From positions 62,001 through 126,000 of the forward strand of contig NKYR01000077.1 in assembly GCA_003184365.1 (NCBI GenBank): a DNA stretch of 64,000 nt. Reading direction: 5' to 3'. Below the pieces are notes generated by a model. That model did no database searches. It saw nothing but the letters and a program-made list of their open reading frames with translations, and had not been told where the DNA came from. The first letter of the stretch is position 1, and every line of letters starts with the position of its first letter. Positions 43,829 through 55,256 of the stretch are shown in pieces. Origin of the DNA: Evernia prunastri. Its lineage: Eukaryota > Ascomycota > Lecanoromycetes > Lecanorales > Parmeliaceae. The position numbers and the translations under genes were made by a program.

Positions 43829-46800
43829 ATGGAGGACTCATCAAACGCTCAAGTCCGACCTCGACGTCTGTCCAAGCCTCGGACGATTAGGTCTTCCTCA
43901 AATCTCCTATGTGAACAGCTTACCACGCCTTCGTCACCTCATAAGTCCCCGGATCAGGACTACTTTGGTAGAGATGCGGTCATCATGAATTCGCACGGTG
44001 AACGTAGAAGCCGAAGCAAGTCCCGGGGTAGAATTAGAGCTTATCTGTATGGCTCCAGTCATCATGATGTTACACAATGCTCATCAGACGATGAAGAGGC
44101 GCAGACTGGAATAGCAGGCGCAGCGCGCGACGTCCGAAAACGAGCATCACGCACATATTCCACTACTACGCTGTTCCAAAGTGCCAAGGTATCGACGACA
44201 CGCCTCTCAAACTCATCAAGCTCAGGGTTGCTCTCCTTACGCTCTACAGAATCACAGAATCTGGACTCTGAAGATACAATCATGTTAGCAGAACAGATAA
44301 AACACAGAGCTTACCATGATAATCTGGCCGCCGAGAACCATGTCTCTACGCCAGTGGACGAGGACAGGCACGTTGAGTCCATGATGGCTCCACTCCGTCG
44401 GAAATCACTTTATACACCTGGTATTGCCACTAGAGATCCCAGCGATATACTGCAAAAGCCTTCCAAGCCATCAACAGATCACGATTATTATTATGATCCT
44501 ACGCGACCCGAGACCTCACCTCTCTCTCATTTGGCAGCACTGGACGTAGGTGAAGATGGTAGATCTACTCCTTGCGATCTTCATTATTCGCAATTAGGAG
44601 GACTGCAACTGGGTACATTACGGGTTATGAATGGAGCTAGTTCGCCAGTGCCGGGGGACCAACCCTCAAACCGCTCACCTACATCCGAGTCTAAAACACA
44701 CGATGAATATTATACAGCATCAGAAGGAAGTGTGACAGGGGACGCGGACCATGCCACACCTCTAAGGGGTGGGAGTCCCTTGAAGTATGAGAGCAAATTT
44801 GAGACCAGCATGCGCAGCGACAATCGAGTACCAACCAGTCCAAGCAGAACTCTATCTTTCGAGAGGGAAACATCAAATGGATCGTTCCCTTTCCCAAGGG
44901 AAACATCTGGTCAAGCGGCTCATCTTGAAACAGAGGTGACCGATGAGTCAGCTCGTTCCGGAAAGAGGAAAACTAGCGACGTAGTCCGTCTGGAAGAGGG
45001 ACCGTTGAATGAATCGTCTCAAACACTGATATCTTTCTCTTCTCAGAACGAATCACGCGACGAAGTTGAGCGTTTTGAAGAAGCAACATCAAAAGGCTCG
45101 TTTCGCCTTACGAAGGCGCAGTCCAAAACCTGTCGTGTGAACGGGAGAACACCCAATGAACCACTCTTCTCAAAAGGCAAAACACCTGATGAGCTCGTAG
45201 ACCTGGAGAGGGAAGAACTGATCGAATCAGCTCCGTTCAAGATGAGGTCATCCAAAGCCCGTCCTGGAGAAAGTATGACGCCAAACGAGTACTTTTGTAC
45301 TAGGGAAACCTCCTCCAATGACGCCTCAGACATAGCAGATGAATACATTGCAGAACTTGACGGCGGTCCATTTGCCTACCCATCTCTTGAAGACAAGAGG
45401 CACATGGTTACAAAGCCACAGCATGACGCAGGGGCAATTCGGGCGTCATTCCCCAATAATGCTGGGGTGCAACATGCTGGTAATGATAGCGGCTCAAGGG
45501 AAGACGCCCTTCGAAAACTCACCGTTAATGCTGTAGGGCCATCAACTTGGCGACCCGATCATCTTTCTGTCACGACCTCCCAGCCTTCAAAATATAGCGC
45601 ATCTTCAGAGATAGTTCAAGCCGATAGCGGGTATTGTTCACATGCTTCGTTGACAGGAACCCCTACCCAAAGAGTCGGCTTCCTATCCGGGGGTAATCAA
45701 TTGCCTTGTACCAAGGTGTCGGCTTCGAATCGACCTCTGGCCGCGGAGACCGTCAGGTCTTCCGCTCAATCTTCCTTTCATTTACCAATACGCAAGCTTC
45801 AGAAACAAAGACCGAAGTCGCAACCACCACCGATTAGTTTTATCTCGGTGAAACAGTGCCACGAGCTTACTGATGTGCCTATACCTCGTGTGCCGTCAAT
45901 CATTGCTGCGAGGCACGCGGACAGACTACGCCAATTCCCACTACTTGAGCATACTTTCCAGAGCGCGCAGCATACAACTGCAGATATGATTTGGTCGCCA
46001 ACCCAGCCTCATTACGAGCTTATCCAGTCTCCCTCCCCCGCAAATTATCTTCAAGCGGCCTCCGCCCCTTTATCATCACTTCCGACAGCCTCTTCCAAGC
46101 ACCATGCCAATCCGATCATTGGCGAGGATGAATGGGGTTCTCCAGATCTGGTAAGATCGCCTAGCTGGTCTGAATTTGGCGGTGGCCGGAGAAGAAAGGA
46201 ACAGAAGAAGCTGGCGAAAGAAGAGAAGCAATTGGAGAAACGGCGACAAAAGGAGAAGAAGGAGGATGAAAAGCAGAGACGCGCCCGATCCCGTTCTGCA
46301 TCCAGAACAAGATTATCAAGCCAACGAGATCCACTGGTAACCATCGCCGACTTCGGGACTGTGACTGAATCTCTGGGAAATAGCCCCTACGATATCGCCA
46401 CAGCAATGGCAACACCACCGAACACATCGCTCGTTTCGTCTAATTGGCATCCCCATCAAATGAGCACGTCTATGCCAAGACCAAAATCCATGTTTGGTAG
46501 AGACGAGGTCGCTGCTACAGATTTCCCAGGCGCTCGTAACCGCAACAGGAGCCATAGCTTTGGAAGAACGAGTGCTGGGCAAGCTGTTCGAATAAGTACT
46601 AGCTGCAGCAGTCATGATACCCACGCAAACGGAGATTCCGGAACCAGAAGCAGAGCGTTTGGGACGTCGAGTGCTCTACCTAGCTTGTCAGACATCAATT
46701 TGGCCAGTCCAAATCCAGTCTCTTCGACGAGGTCAGAGCCGGCGCCAAAAACTGACAAGTTATTAGACATCCTGCCGGGGACGGTACAAAGGATCTTAGG

Positions 46801-47743
46801 CGATCCCTACCGTGACTTTTGCGAGGGGCGACCTCACTCTTTATTCGTTGATGCACCTTCGGTTCCAGCGTTGGCCGCCGTGGATCTCAGGACGCACGAC
46901 ATGGATTGGGCCCGCGACCGTCAAAGAAGCCAGAGCTTCTCTGTAGCAAAGGCAGAAACGTTCGATGATCGTGTTATGATGTCAGGGAAATCAATGGGAC
47001 TTCACAGTGACGATACGCCGCCCGTGCCAGCTCTTCCGTCAATACAACAGGTCAAGCAACGAGAAGCCGAAATCGTAAGGTCTCGACCCCATAGTATGTT
47101 AATTGACCAGCGAGAAGCCACTACCCATCCTTCTGAGCAAGGAACAAGTGTTACATCGCGCAAGAAGAAGGGTAGCACAGTAGTTCCCGATCTCTGGAGC
47201 AACGGATCCCTCGAAAGAAAGAGTCCCAAGACCGTTGAGAAAACAACACAAGCATCCAATCGTTCCATTCGTGAAAGCGACGAGGCCTTACCAGCCAAAG
47301 ACACCTTTTGGGAAAGCCAGAGCTACGCCTGGTCCCAACGTCGTAAATCAGCCGGAGAAGCTCTTCTGAAAAATAAGGTCCAAGACATATTTGATGATCA
47401 AGAAGCCGCAAATCGTGCTCCCCTTTACGGAAATAGCAGAAAGCCCCCATCTCGGTCCCGAGCTTTCACATTTGGAACTTGTCAAAGCTTCACGTCTACT
47501 CCCAGTCACCTGGGCCCTTTCCCGAATCCACTAGCATCGCACCGTCAGTTGACCGCACAGCAGTCGACTTGTCCATTTAATACAGAAGTTCATCATGAAT
47601 CAAGCCAGCTGCCAATCTCCACCCCGAGCCACGCACAAATCCCTTCTTTCCAAATCCCGCGCAAGCGTATCGGCTCTGGCCCTTCGATATTACGCACTGA
47701 TAGCGCCATCGGATCTGGCCATCCCGAAGGAATTCCTGTCTGA
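43829..47743 (+). CDS. 1304-residue Ser-rich, largely disordered fungal protein
   Basis: Not recognised. A single uninterrupted exon of 3.9 kb; start at the first in-frame ATG (MEDSSNAQVRPRRLSKPR). Ser/Thr/Pro- and charge-rich throughout. An Arg/Ser cluster (RRSRSKSRGRIR) lies near residue 60. Residues about 340-520 contain imperfect short repeats built on ETSNGSF / TPNE / TSKGSF words. A predicted charged coiled coil at about 784-820 (KEQKKLAKEEKQLEKRRQKE) precedes a short conserved-looking segment, DFGTVTESLGNSPYDIATAM. The C-terminus ends SILRTDSAIGSG. No enzyme domain or membrane segment. The absence of introns in a gene this size contrasts with its neighbours. Confidence 0.8.
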   Translation: MEDSSNAQVRPRRLSKPRTIRSSSNLLCEQLTTPSSPHKSPDQDYFGRDAVIMNSHGERRSRSKSRGRIRAYLYGSSHHDVTQCSSDDEEAQTGIAGAARDVRKRASRTYSTTTLFQSAKVSTTRLSNSSSSGLLSLRSTESQNLDSEDTIMLAEQIKHRAYHDNLAAENHVSTPVDEDRHVESMMAPLRRKSLYTPGIATRDPSDILQKPSKPSTDHDYYYDPTRPETSPLSHLAALDVGEDGRSTPCDLHYSQLGGLQLGTLRVMNGASSPVPGDQPSNRSPTSESKTHDEYYTASEGSVTGDADHATPLRGGSPLKYESKFETSMRSDNRVPTSPSRTLSFERETSNGSFPFPRETSGQAAHLETEVTDESARSGKRKTSDVVRLEEGPLNESSQTLISFSSQNESRDEVERFEEATSKGSFRLTKAQSKTCRVNGRTPNEPLFSKGKTPDELVDLEREELIESAPFKMRSSKARPGESMTPNEYFCTRETSSNDASDIADEYIAELDGGPFAYPSLEDKRHMVTKPQHDAGAIRASFPNNAGVQHAGNDSGSREDALRKLTVNAVGPSTWRPDHLSVTTSQPSKYSASSEIVQADSGYCSHASLTGTPTQRVGFLSGGNQLPCTKVSASNRPLAAETVRSSAQSSFHLPIRKLQKQRPKSQPPPISFISVKQCHELTDVPIPRVPSIIAARHADRLRQFPLLEHTFQSAQHTTADMIWSPTQPHYELIQSPSPANYLQAASAPLSSLPTASSKHHANPIIGEDEWGSPDLVRSPSWSEFGGGRRRKEQKKLAKEEKQLEKRRQKEKKEDEKQRRARSRSASRTRLSSQRDPLVTIADFGTVTESLGNSPYDIATAMATPPNTSLVSSNWHPHQMSTSMPRPKSMFGRDEVAATDFPGARNRNRSHSFGRTSAGQAVRISTSCSSHDTHANGDSGTRSRAFGTSSALPSLSDINLASPNPVSSTRSEPAPKTDKLLDILPGTVQRILGDPYRDFCEGRPHSLFVDAPSVPALAAVDLRTHDMDWARDRQRSQSFSVAKAETFDDRVMMSGKSMGLHSDDTPPVPALPSIQQVKQREAEIVRSRPHSMLIDQREATTHPSEQGTSVTSRKKKGSTVVPDLWSNGSLERKSPKTVEKTTQASNRSIRESDEALPAKDTFWESQSYAWSQRRKSAGEALLKNKVQDIFDDQEAANRAPLYGNSRKPPSRSRAFTFGTCQSFTSTPSHLGPFPNPLASHRQLTAQQSTCPFNTEVHHESSQLPISTPSHAQIPSFQIPRKRIGSGPSILRTDSAIGSGHPEGIPV

Positions 47744-48695
47744 TCTGGGCTTAGTATAAATCCTGGCACTGAGAGGGCTAGGATTGAGGGAAGCAGAATG
47801 GCATTGAAGATCCCCGAGGGTTGTGGATTAGGCCGAGAGTGCTAGGCAGCAATGGGGATTTTGCTGGCACCCGAAGAGGATGGTGTGCCCCCTGTCAGTT
47901 TGTTGTTCTTGCAAGCCGATCATCTTTTCAGTGATGCGATAATTTTGGTTCACGGTGACTGCATATCCGGTTCGATTAGTTTAGAAACGGAGTCGTGCTT
48001 GCCTGTACATAGAAGACTGCATGGGGTAGGAACCGTCGTGCACCAGAAATGGGCCCTTCCGCTGAGATAAAAGGACGTTCGAACTTGTGCTAATGCCATC
48101 CAGTCAGTAGAGTTTATACTGTCAGTAAGGTCCGTCAACATAAACTTCAGTTGCTTTGGAAAGGTCCTTGCCATCTTGACCGAGATATACAGGACCTCGT
48201 GCGGGTACTGTGACGGAAGCGGGCAACCAATGAAAGATACGCAAAGAACTTATAGCGCAAAGATCGCGAATGTGGAGACAATCATATTATGGCTTAATGC
48301 GGAGTGGCGAGTAGACACCTTGAGACGCCATTGCCTATATACCAACGATTTCAGGGTGAATAAACTTGTGAGGGGTCTCGATTAGAACAGTATGAAAGAG
48401 GAAATCCGTGAATCGATTATTGAGGAATAGTTTCATTCTCTCAAGGCGGGCCTATTGTCGAGGCTTGCTCGTGCTCTTTGCCACAGTAGCCACCGTTTGA
48501 AGTCTTCCCCTTACTGCGTATCTTCATGGCAAATGCCCTGGCCCTTTTAGTTGTGTAAACCACCAGCTGGTACCATTGTTCCATGCGATTGTTGGACTCC
48601 TCGATCGAATGGGTCCACTCCATTTTGAAGATTGCAGGCTTGTGCTGGAGTAAAATACGGGCCAAGTGCAAGGTTTCCCGTAAATGGTGTCTTTT
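47744..48695. other. Convergent 3' spacer
   Basis: 952 bp. An ORF on the minus strand (48441-48671, MEWTHSIEESNNR...) lies in the 3' region of the small gene and has no support. Nothing recognised. Confidence 0.4.
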
Positions 48696-49112
48696 CTATT
48701 CCCTCTTGAGCTGATCTTCGCCTTTGCTGGCTACGGTGTCTGTTGTCTCGGTGTTTGCGTTGTCTACTTCTGGGCCCTGCTCATCGGCGCTGGCGACGGT
48801 AGCAAGCAACTCATCAATCTTGCGCTCCAATGCTGTGAGCTGTGTCTCCATTGCTGAAGCGGTTCTTTCACCCCTAGCGCCGACGGGACCACCAGTCAGC
48901 TAGATGTGCATCTGCAGATTATGATAATGTGAGGCTGTAGTTATTAGGGATAGGATTCATAGATGTACTTTGCCAGTTCTTGAAATGCCTACGATGAAGA
49001 GCTTTGATGAGCAGGGGTACGATGGAAGATGAAAGGAGATCTGCCATACTTGTGCGAGATCGGCATCATCGTGGCCCAGAGGGAGGGGAAGGCGATTGTT
49101 ATTAGAAGGCAT
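48696..49112 (-). CDS. 86-residue coiled-coil protein, unrecognised
   Basis: Reconstructed from three short exons on the minus strand: 49112-49050, 48988-48969 (20 nt), 48873-48696; introns 61 and 95 nt. The product starts MPSNNNRLPLPLGHDDADLA, then QAFQELAKGERTASAMETQL and a heptad-like helix TALERKIDELLATV, followed by an acidic tail ending DQLKRE. The second intron has a CTGAC branch and TAG acceptor; only this splice joins the exons without a stop. None of the exons stands out as an ORF, so ordinary ORF calling misses the gene. Function unknown; size and helix suggest a small subunit or adaptor. Confidence 0.6.
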
Positions 49113-50016
49113 GGCTCGTCTCGTGCGCTCTGTGTAGCTGATTAACCGAGCAAAGTGGAGTACTGGTCGATATAATAGTAATGGCGACGAAGGTTTGATG
49201 CAAGTACGTAGGTAGTTGATGAATTCACCCGTAGAGTACTCTGCTCGCTGAAGTTACAACAAGGCTAATAAAGGTTTAGTGACCTACCTAGGTACCTTTA
49301 GAAAGTTGAGGACATAGAGTAGTATTTGACAATAATCGATATGCAAATTTATGAAAATAGCATGCCGCTCCGCCAACCTTTTCATCATGAACTACCTTAT
49401 AATAATTGCTCCGGCTCGCTTAAGCTACCTACCTTACCTAGAGGCTAGAACGCAGCGGACGCTGGTAGTCTAAAAAAGGCACCAACAAAAGGCCACCAAA
49501 ACCTTGCACATTATTCTCTACCTATATTGTTCTCTTGTTGCGCCGCCATGGCCCACGAGACCTCCTTTTTTTTTTGTTTTTTTTCTTGTTTCTGTTTTTT
49601 TCTTTCCCTCACAAAGACTAGATACCATTGAATTATCATTTGCAAAAACGAAGCATCGAATTCGAGGCATAAGTATCCACAGATCTGCGGAAAGCCCGGA
49701 TGTTCGGATGTGTTGTGGGGGGTCGGAAAGGATGGATAAGCAAACAAGGATAATTCACCCTGCATTTCCAAGGGAATTCGGAATTCCCAATGGCTAGATG
49801 GAAAATACGATTGCGATTATTGTCACGGCATCATGAATGGAGAATACTTTATTATTATTATTAAAGGCATGTGAATCGACGATGTGAACACCTTAATACC
49901 TAGCCCATTAAAATAACAAGATCAAAGATCAAATAAAATACCGTATCGGTATCTAAACAATTCAACGATGGACGTTGCAAAATGTGATGATGGTGCTGAT
50001 GGCGATGGCGATGGCG

Positions 50017-50047
<31 letters not shown>

Positions 50048-51482
50048 ATTGATTACCAATATTAACATTGATGATGGATGGAAAATCAGGGTCTCCAAGG
50101 GTTCAGAGTGATTCAAACTTCAAGGTACAGTTCAGTCAATAGTAATAGTACGGAGTACTAACATGTTAACTGCCATTTCCCAGATCTGTCAGTCTGCACA
50201 CTACTGTTGCAGAGAAGAAGATGCAAAGAATAATATTAATGGAGAGAATGGAAGGATCGAACCATCTCCATAAAACGATGCTGTCCTCTTTTCAATTTAG
50301 AATGTTCTTTTCCTTCCTTCCTTCCTTCCTTCCTTCCATCTCCAGATGCCGCATGGGACTAGGAAGTAAGGGACCACTGGAAATAACAAGTACGAGTAGT
50401 AGTGATAGTGATAGTGGTAGAATAGCGGTAGTAATAGTAGTAATAGTAGTAAGTAGTAGATCTACCATGAATCTTCGATGAATCCAAACGATCATCGATG
50501 CAACAGGCGTTTGCCAGATGTTGATGCTGTCTCACTGGACGAGTCAATCAATAATAATTATCATACATTATTCTTGTTATCATCTTATTACCTACTACTA
50601 TCATTAAAGTAATCATTCGTTCTTACAGTATTCATCTCGTTTCATTTCATTTGGTCTTCTTCTTCCCTTCTTCCCTTCTTCCCTGATTATTATTATTGTT
50701 GTTGTTATTATTATTTTTATTATTCTGCTGCACTGCATGCACATCATCAATTCAGCATCCCCATTCCCGAATATTCCCATTCCCTCCACATCTCCATCCA
50801 CATCCACATCCATCCTTCTCTCCTTATCTTTCTCTTCCCATTTGATTTCCCTCAACAAGTGCTCGCAATCTTGTTGTCATCTACATACATACATACATAC
50901 ATACATACATACAAACCTCCCTGCTCTCCATCAATTTACTCACTTACTTACCCTTCCATCATCCGAGTCCACCGCAATCTTAGCATTGAACCTCGACCCG
51001 TCCCACCAATCACTTATTCCCTGCTTGGACCTTCGTCCGCCCCTCCAATTTCCATCGCACTGCTCCCAGCCCGGTCGAGTGAACATCTTACTCGCGACCA
51101 CCACCATATATGGTGATCTGCGTCAATCTCTCCTGCCCGGTTTAGCAGACATCCTACCTACAGTCCTACCCTCTACTGTGCCCTGCATCAATCCCTTCAC
51201 CCGATCCATTGGTTATTCCATCCATGGTCATATATCATACGGTGGGCACTTCCGACCGACTGCTGGATAGTCCGAGGCTTGGAGACACTACCACCTTGCC
51301 TACATCACTGTCCGATACCTCTTCGAGAAATCATTACAAGGGGCGTCGACACAAGAGTCAGCAATTCATGGGAAATCGGCGGCCTACATATTCAATCAGA
51401 CGTCATTGTGGCAACGAACTTGGTTTCGTCGCACGGACAAGCTGGACATTAGATCCCGTTGCCTCAACACCTCACTGCTTTG
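49113..51482. promoter_or_regulatory. 2.4 kb microsatellite-rich upstream region of the HMG-box gene
   Basis: Holds T-rich runs (49565-49605), GATGGCGAT/(GAT)n at 49985-50045, (TTCC)n at 50308-50338, TAGTAATAG tracts at 50395-50460, (TTA/TTG)n near 50690-50725, and (ACAT)n at 50883-50913. Pyrimidine-rich sequence from about 50750 suggests a long 5' leader with several short uORFs. No coding exon recognised. Confidence 0.5.
50883..50913. repeat. (ACAT)n microsatellite
   Basis: About eight tandem ACAT units. Confidence 0.9.
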
Positions 51483-53588
51483 ATGACTGACATCCAACCC
51501 ATACTGTCTCGACTTGGTCTCGCCCAATATGTCGACAGATTTAGCGAAGAAGGTTTCGACATCTGGGAAACCGTTCTCGAAATTACCGAATCAGACTTGT
51601 ACGATCGTACTGTCTACCTTCAAGAGGTCCGGCTAATCGTACCTTTACAGGAATGTGTTGGGGGTAAAGCTTGGACACCGCCGGGTCAGAAACCGTCGAA
51701 TTTAACGCTAATTTCAGCGGGCGTCTTTCGCCAGCATCAGGCTAATGTTGACCTAGGTGTTGCAAAGAGAGATAGCCCAGACGCGCGGCGTGAGCGTGGA
51801 GCAACTGAGTTCGCCCTTCAGATCAGGCAATCGCGATGATCGTCAGAGTAGTGGAGGCGATGAGAGCAGGACAGACGGCCAAGGCGCCACCGGCATAGGG
51901 AGCAAAAGAAAATACCGCCGTCACCCAAAGGTATAAATCCTATATCTTTCGTCCTGGAGATTTTGCGTGTTGCTTCAAATCGCCCGGTCTCTGGCTAATA
52001 AGTTCCCGAGAATCTACAGGCTGATGAGAATGCGCCCGAGAGACCACCATCTGCCTACGTCATCTTCTCGAACAGTGAGCGTAACCATTTGTGCCCTTCC
52101 GAAATGTTATTGATAGCATTAGAATTACGAGAAGAGTTGAAGCCCGAGAATCTGTCGTTCACGGCCATTGCCAAAAGAGTGGGGGAGCGCTGGCAAGATA
52201 TTCCGGCCGAAGAGAAGGAGCCATACGAGTCCGAAGCTTCCGCGGCGAAAGAGAAATACCATGCTGAAATGGCAGAATATAAAACTACCAAATCGTACAG
52301 AGAGTATCAGCAGTATTTAGCGGAATTCAAGGCAAAGCATGCTTCGAGCTCCGGTACGTACAAAAGTGTCGCAACCACTTCGATAGCTAATTTGTTATTA
52401 GATGGGAAACGGCCAAAGCTCACCCCAGAAGAAACTCAGGAGAGCACAACCAGCAGTGGGAGTGTAGTAAGCCAGCTTGACGGCCCAGAGTCTGCCTCTG
52501 GAAGTACCGATCTCAAGCACCGGAGAGACGGCTCCGTGAGTTCAGGAGGCCTCCATTCCGTTGCTAGTGGACTTCCGTCACCTGCAAGCGTCACAGCCGG
52601 GACAGCTGTACGACGTGCAGGTCTGTCCTCCATTATTCCACTCGGTAACACGTCGCCTTTAGCCGTGTCTCCGTCCACACCGGCGGCGCGAAGAGAGACT
52701 TCAACTAGCCAACTGTTTCACAAATCTGCCCACGGTCGGCTTTCCGCTGAACGACAGTCCGAGCGAATGATTACATCGTCAGGTTCAGACCTAAATTATG
52801 CCCGTGTCGTGCCAGTCAAAAGCCAGGAGACGTCCCGAACAATGCAAGATCCCGCTTCAGGACTTTTCACTGAGCCGAGAGTCTCCCGAGCTCGAAGGGA
52901 GCCGCTTGAAATCCCCCGGCGGTCCGCCCGCATTCCTACACAGCTCCCGTACAATCTGTCGGATTCATCTAAGTCGTCGACAGCTTCCACCTTGTCAAGT
53001 AGTAGCAGTGCTCCTTCGTCTCTCTACTCGCCTGCCACGTTTGATGGAGAAAAGAGACTTGCGTTGTCTCTCCCACCGCTCGCAACTCTGGGCCCGGACT
53101 CGAGCAGTAATGGATCGTCGTACGACAAACAGGCAGCGCGACCGGCTCTCCAACCACTTGCCGGTCGAACAGCATCATCGCTTGCTCAAGATCAGCCTTC
53201 GCAGACTACAGTCAGTTCATCTTCATCCACAGGTATGAAGTTCGAGTCTCTTCAACTCCCACTACCATACAACATCTCATTTGGCCAACATCCATTGCCA
53301 CGATCCGACAGCGGCGGTAAACTAGCTAACATATTCGATCTTCAAGATATACCACGAGAAAGGGGTTCCCTTCGCGAATTGAGCCTTGGCCATGAGCAGG
53401 GAGGTACTAATCCTCGAAGTCGTCCCGAACCCCGGCATCCTCCGCACCATCCCAACCTACCATCCCTCCCCTCTCTCCTGCGTGACGAGAACCCTGATTC
53501 TTTTCCCCATAATGCGGATCCGCTCTCGGTCCTTGCTTATGCTGGGCGGATCGTTGGACGAGAACGCGAGACTCCGCGACCACCTTGA
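51483..53588 (+). CDS. SAM-domain / HMG-box protein (putative transcription or chromatin factor)
   Basis: Nuclear HMG-box protein, 598 aa. Exons: 51483-51598, 51651-51684, 51757-51930, 52020-52074, 52123-52353, 52402-53588; introns 52, 72, 89, 48 and 48 nt. SAM domain at about residues 3-62 (LGLAQYVDRFSEEGFDIWET ... LGHRRVLQREIAQTRG). HMG box at about 111-182 (ERPPSAYVIFSN, KLREELKPENLSF, RVGERWQDIPAEEKEPYESE). The 34-nt second exon and the 55-nt fourth exon are needed to make both domains continuous. The last intron (GTACGT donor, GCTAAT branch, TAG) is 48 nt and stop-free, so a retained form would stay in frame. Most of the remaining 400 residues is Ser-rich and disordered. The SAM-HMG combination is seen in filamentous-fungal regulators linked to sexual development; the exact orthologue is not claimed. 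Confidence 0.88.
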
Positions 53589-54109
53589 CTGCTTCTACGG
53601 GGTCATCTGTAATGATAAACGATGTCTAAGCTTTCAACAACATACCTTTATTTCCAGACAGTCTATCGCTACCTCGGCCCGCCTGTGGTGACTGCAAGCC
53701 AAGCGGCCGCTCCAGGTGCATGAACATCGGGATGCGAGTCAACTTATAGATAGTCACACTTGCTTGCACGAGCTTTTGGCACATTAGTTTGTTCGGAGGC
53801 GCAATAGAGAGAGCAGTCTGCGAGCGCGAGCGCTGTGGCGCTGATTTATCGAGCTGGTTAGGATGTTTATATGCAACTACTAGCAAATGTGCGTGTATAG
53901 TCGAGATACCCAATGCTTTTCTATGAAGATACGACTTGAATGTGGGGACTGCTCTACCCAAGTGCATTTACTCAGAGTGTGACATCAACAAATTTGCTCA
54001 AGGGTTAGAAGGATTCATCGTACCTTGAGGCAGGATTACATGCGATGCTTTCTGCTCTCGCTCCGCCAAAGCGAAGGTCGAAGAGAACTTCGGAGACGCA
54101 TCTCAGTCA
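53589..54109. other. Convergent 3' spacer
   Basis: 521 bp between HMG gene and SVP26. A 113-codon minus-strand ORF (53626-53967) lies here without supporting features. Confidence 0.4.
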
Positions 54110-55000
54110 CTAGAACTTCCTAACTTTATCTCCCCTTCCAAGTCCTAATAATCCCCCAGTCTCTCTGACCCACTCAACAACCCAATCAACCGCAGCTTTC
54201 ACGAGCCCCTTTTTCCTCCTAACTCTCCCGTCGCCACCGCTGTCCAAGCTTCCATCACTTGTCCCTAAGTTCCCTCCAGTGGCATACTCACTGCCCATAC
54301 TTGGGAGTACATTCTCGCCAGCGCTTAGCGATACGAAGAGGGCGAACGGAACTAGCCAGACACAGATACCGAAGTAAGAAGCGATTTCAGTGAAAGTGGG
54401 GATCTCTGGACGGTCGTAGATGGATGAGGGATAGCGAGACGATGAAGGGGGCGATGGTGGTGTACTAAAGTGGCGAAACCAGAGGAAATGATTGAAAAGC
54501 ACAAGGACTGTTTGTTCGATTAGGTCGAAGTACTTGGACCGGTTTAGGTAGAGCAACAGGGCAACAGGGCAACTTGCCACATGAGAGTATGAAGATGGGA
54601 TCAGTCAATTTAACGATGGGGAAATGGCGCAGATTGCCCAAGTAGACGCCATGGCTGGCTATGCTTACGAGGGAGAGGAGAAAAGGGAAGTGGTCGATCA
54701 AAGTTAGGAGGCTCTGGATGGCGATGATGGCGTATATAAGACGCGTGAGGAGTCTGCGAGCGAAAACAGTGTGCTCTTCGACCAGTTCTGAGAGGTAGTA
54801 AAGCCCGCTTGCTTCAACAAAAAAGGGGTTAGCCCAGGTCAGACCGGCTTGGTCAATGGAAGGGAAGAGAAAGAGGGTGGGGATGAGGATGGGGATGAGG
54901 TAGATATCTTATAGGAGCCATTGCATATACCTATGGCGAGGGTAAGGAATCCAAAGCCGAGCAACACTCCTGTATAACCGACAAGAGGGAGAATCCACAT
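54110..55000 (-). CDS. SVP26: SVP26/TEX261 family ER-Golgi membrane cargo adaptor
   Basis: Polytopic COPII cargo adaptor that loads Golgi mannosyltransferases and other type II proteins; 233 aa. Exons on the minus strand: 55000-54931, 54811-54578, 54507-54110; introns 119 and 70 nt. Family motifs: LLGFGFLTLAIASGLYYLSE, LVEEHTVFARRLLTRLIY, FPFLLSLVSIASHGVYLGNL, ILSCVLVLFNHFLWFRHF, FTEIASYFGICVWLVPFAL and FVSLSAGENVLP. The second intron begins GCAAGT, a GC-AG intron; the canonical GT two bases earlier would change the conserved SCVLV to SFLV. About four hydrophobic segments, then a basic cytosolic tail of about 60 residues. Shares a 256-bp divergent promoter with BUD23. Confidence 0.9.
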
Positions 55001-55256
55001 GTCGTGATGGGCGGCGACGTGTCCATGAACTAAATGGTTGTAGCTTGGGGAGTCCGGAGGGATGACAGCTCACTCCGCTCTTTTTCTTGGCGCGAGAAAA
55101 AGGTTCCTCCAACTTTCCAGATCCTCCTGACCTGCTCTTCGCTTCATTTCATTTGTGAGCAGATATCGGATTGTCTTTTGTGAGCTTACAGCAGTTCTTC
55201 ATCAATCTCGCTCCTTTACCAGTCTGACATGACGCCTACCACAAGCAGTTCCCACC

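Noticed and set aside
48441..48671. 76-codon ORF on the minus strand
   Set aside because: Sits just past the stop of the small coiled-coil gene and has no supporting similarity.
53626..53967. 113-codon minus-strand ORF downstream of the HMG gene
   Set aside because: No family features, no promoter or splice context, lies in a likely 3' UTR.
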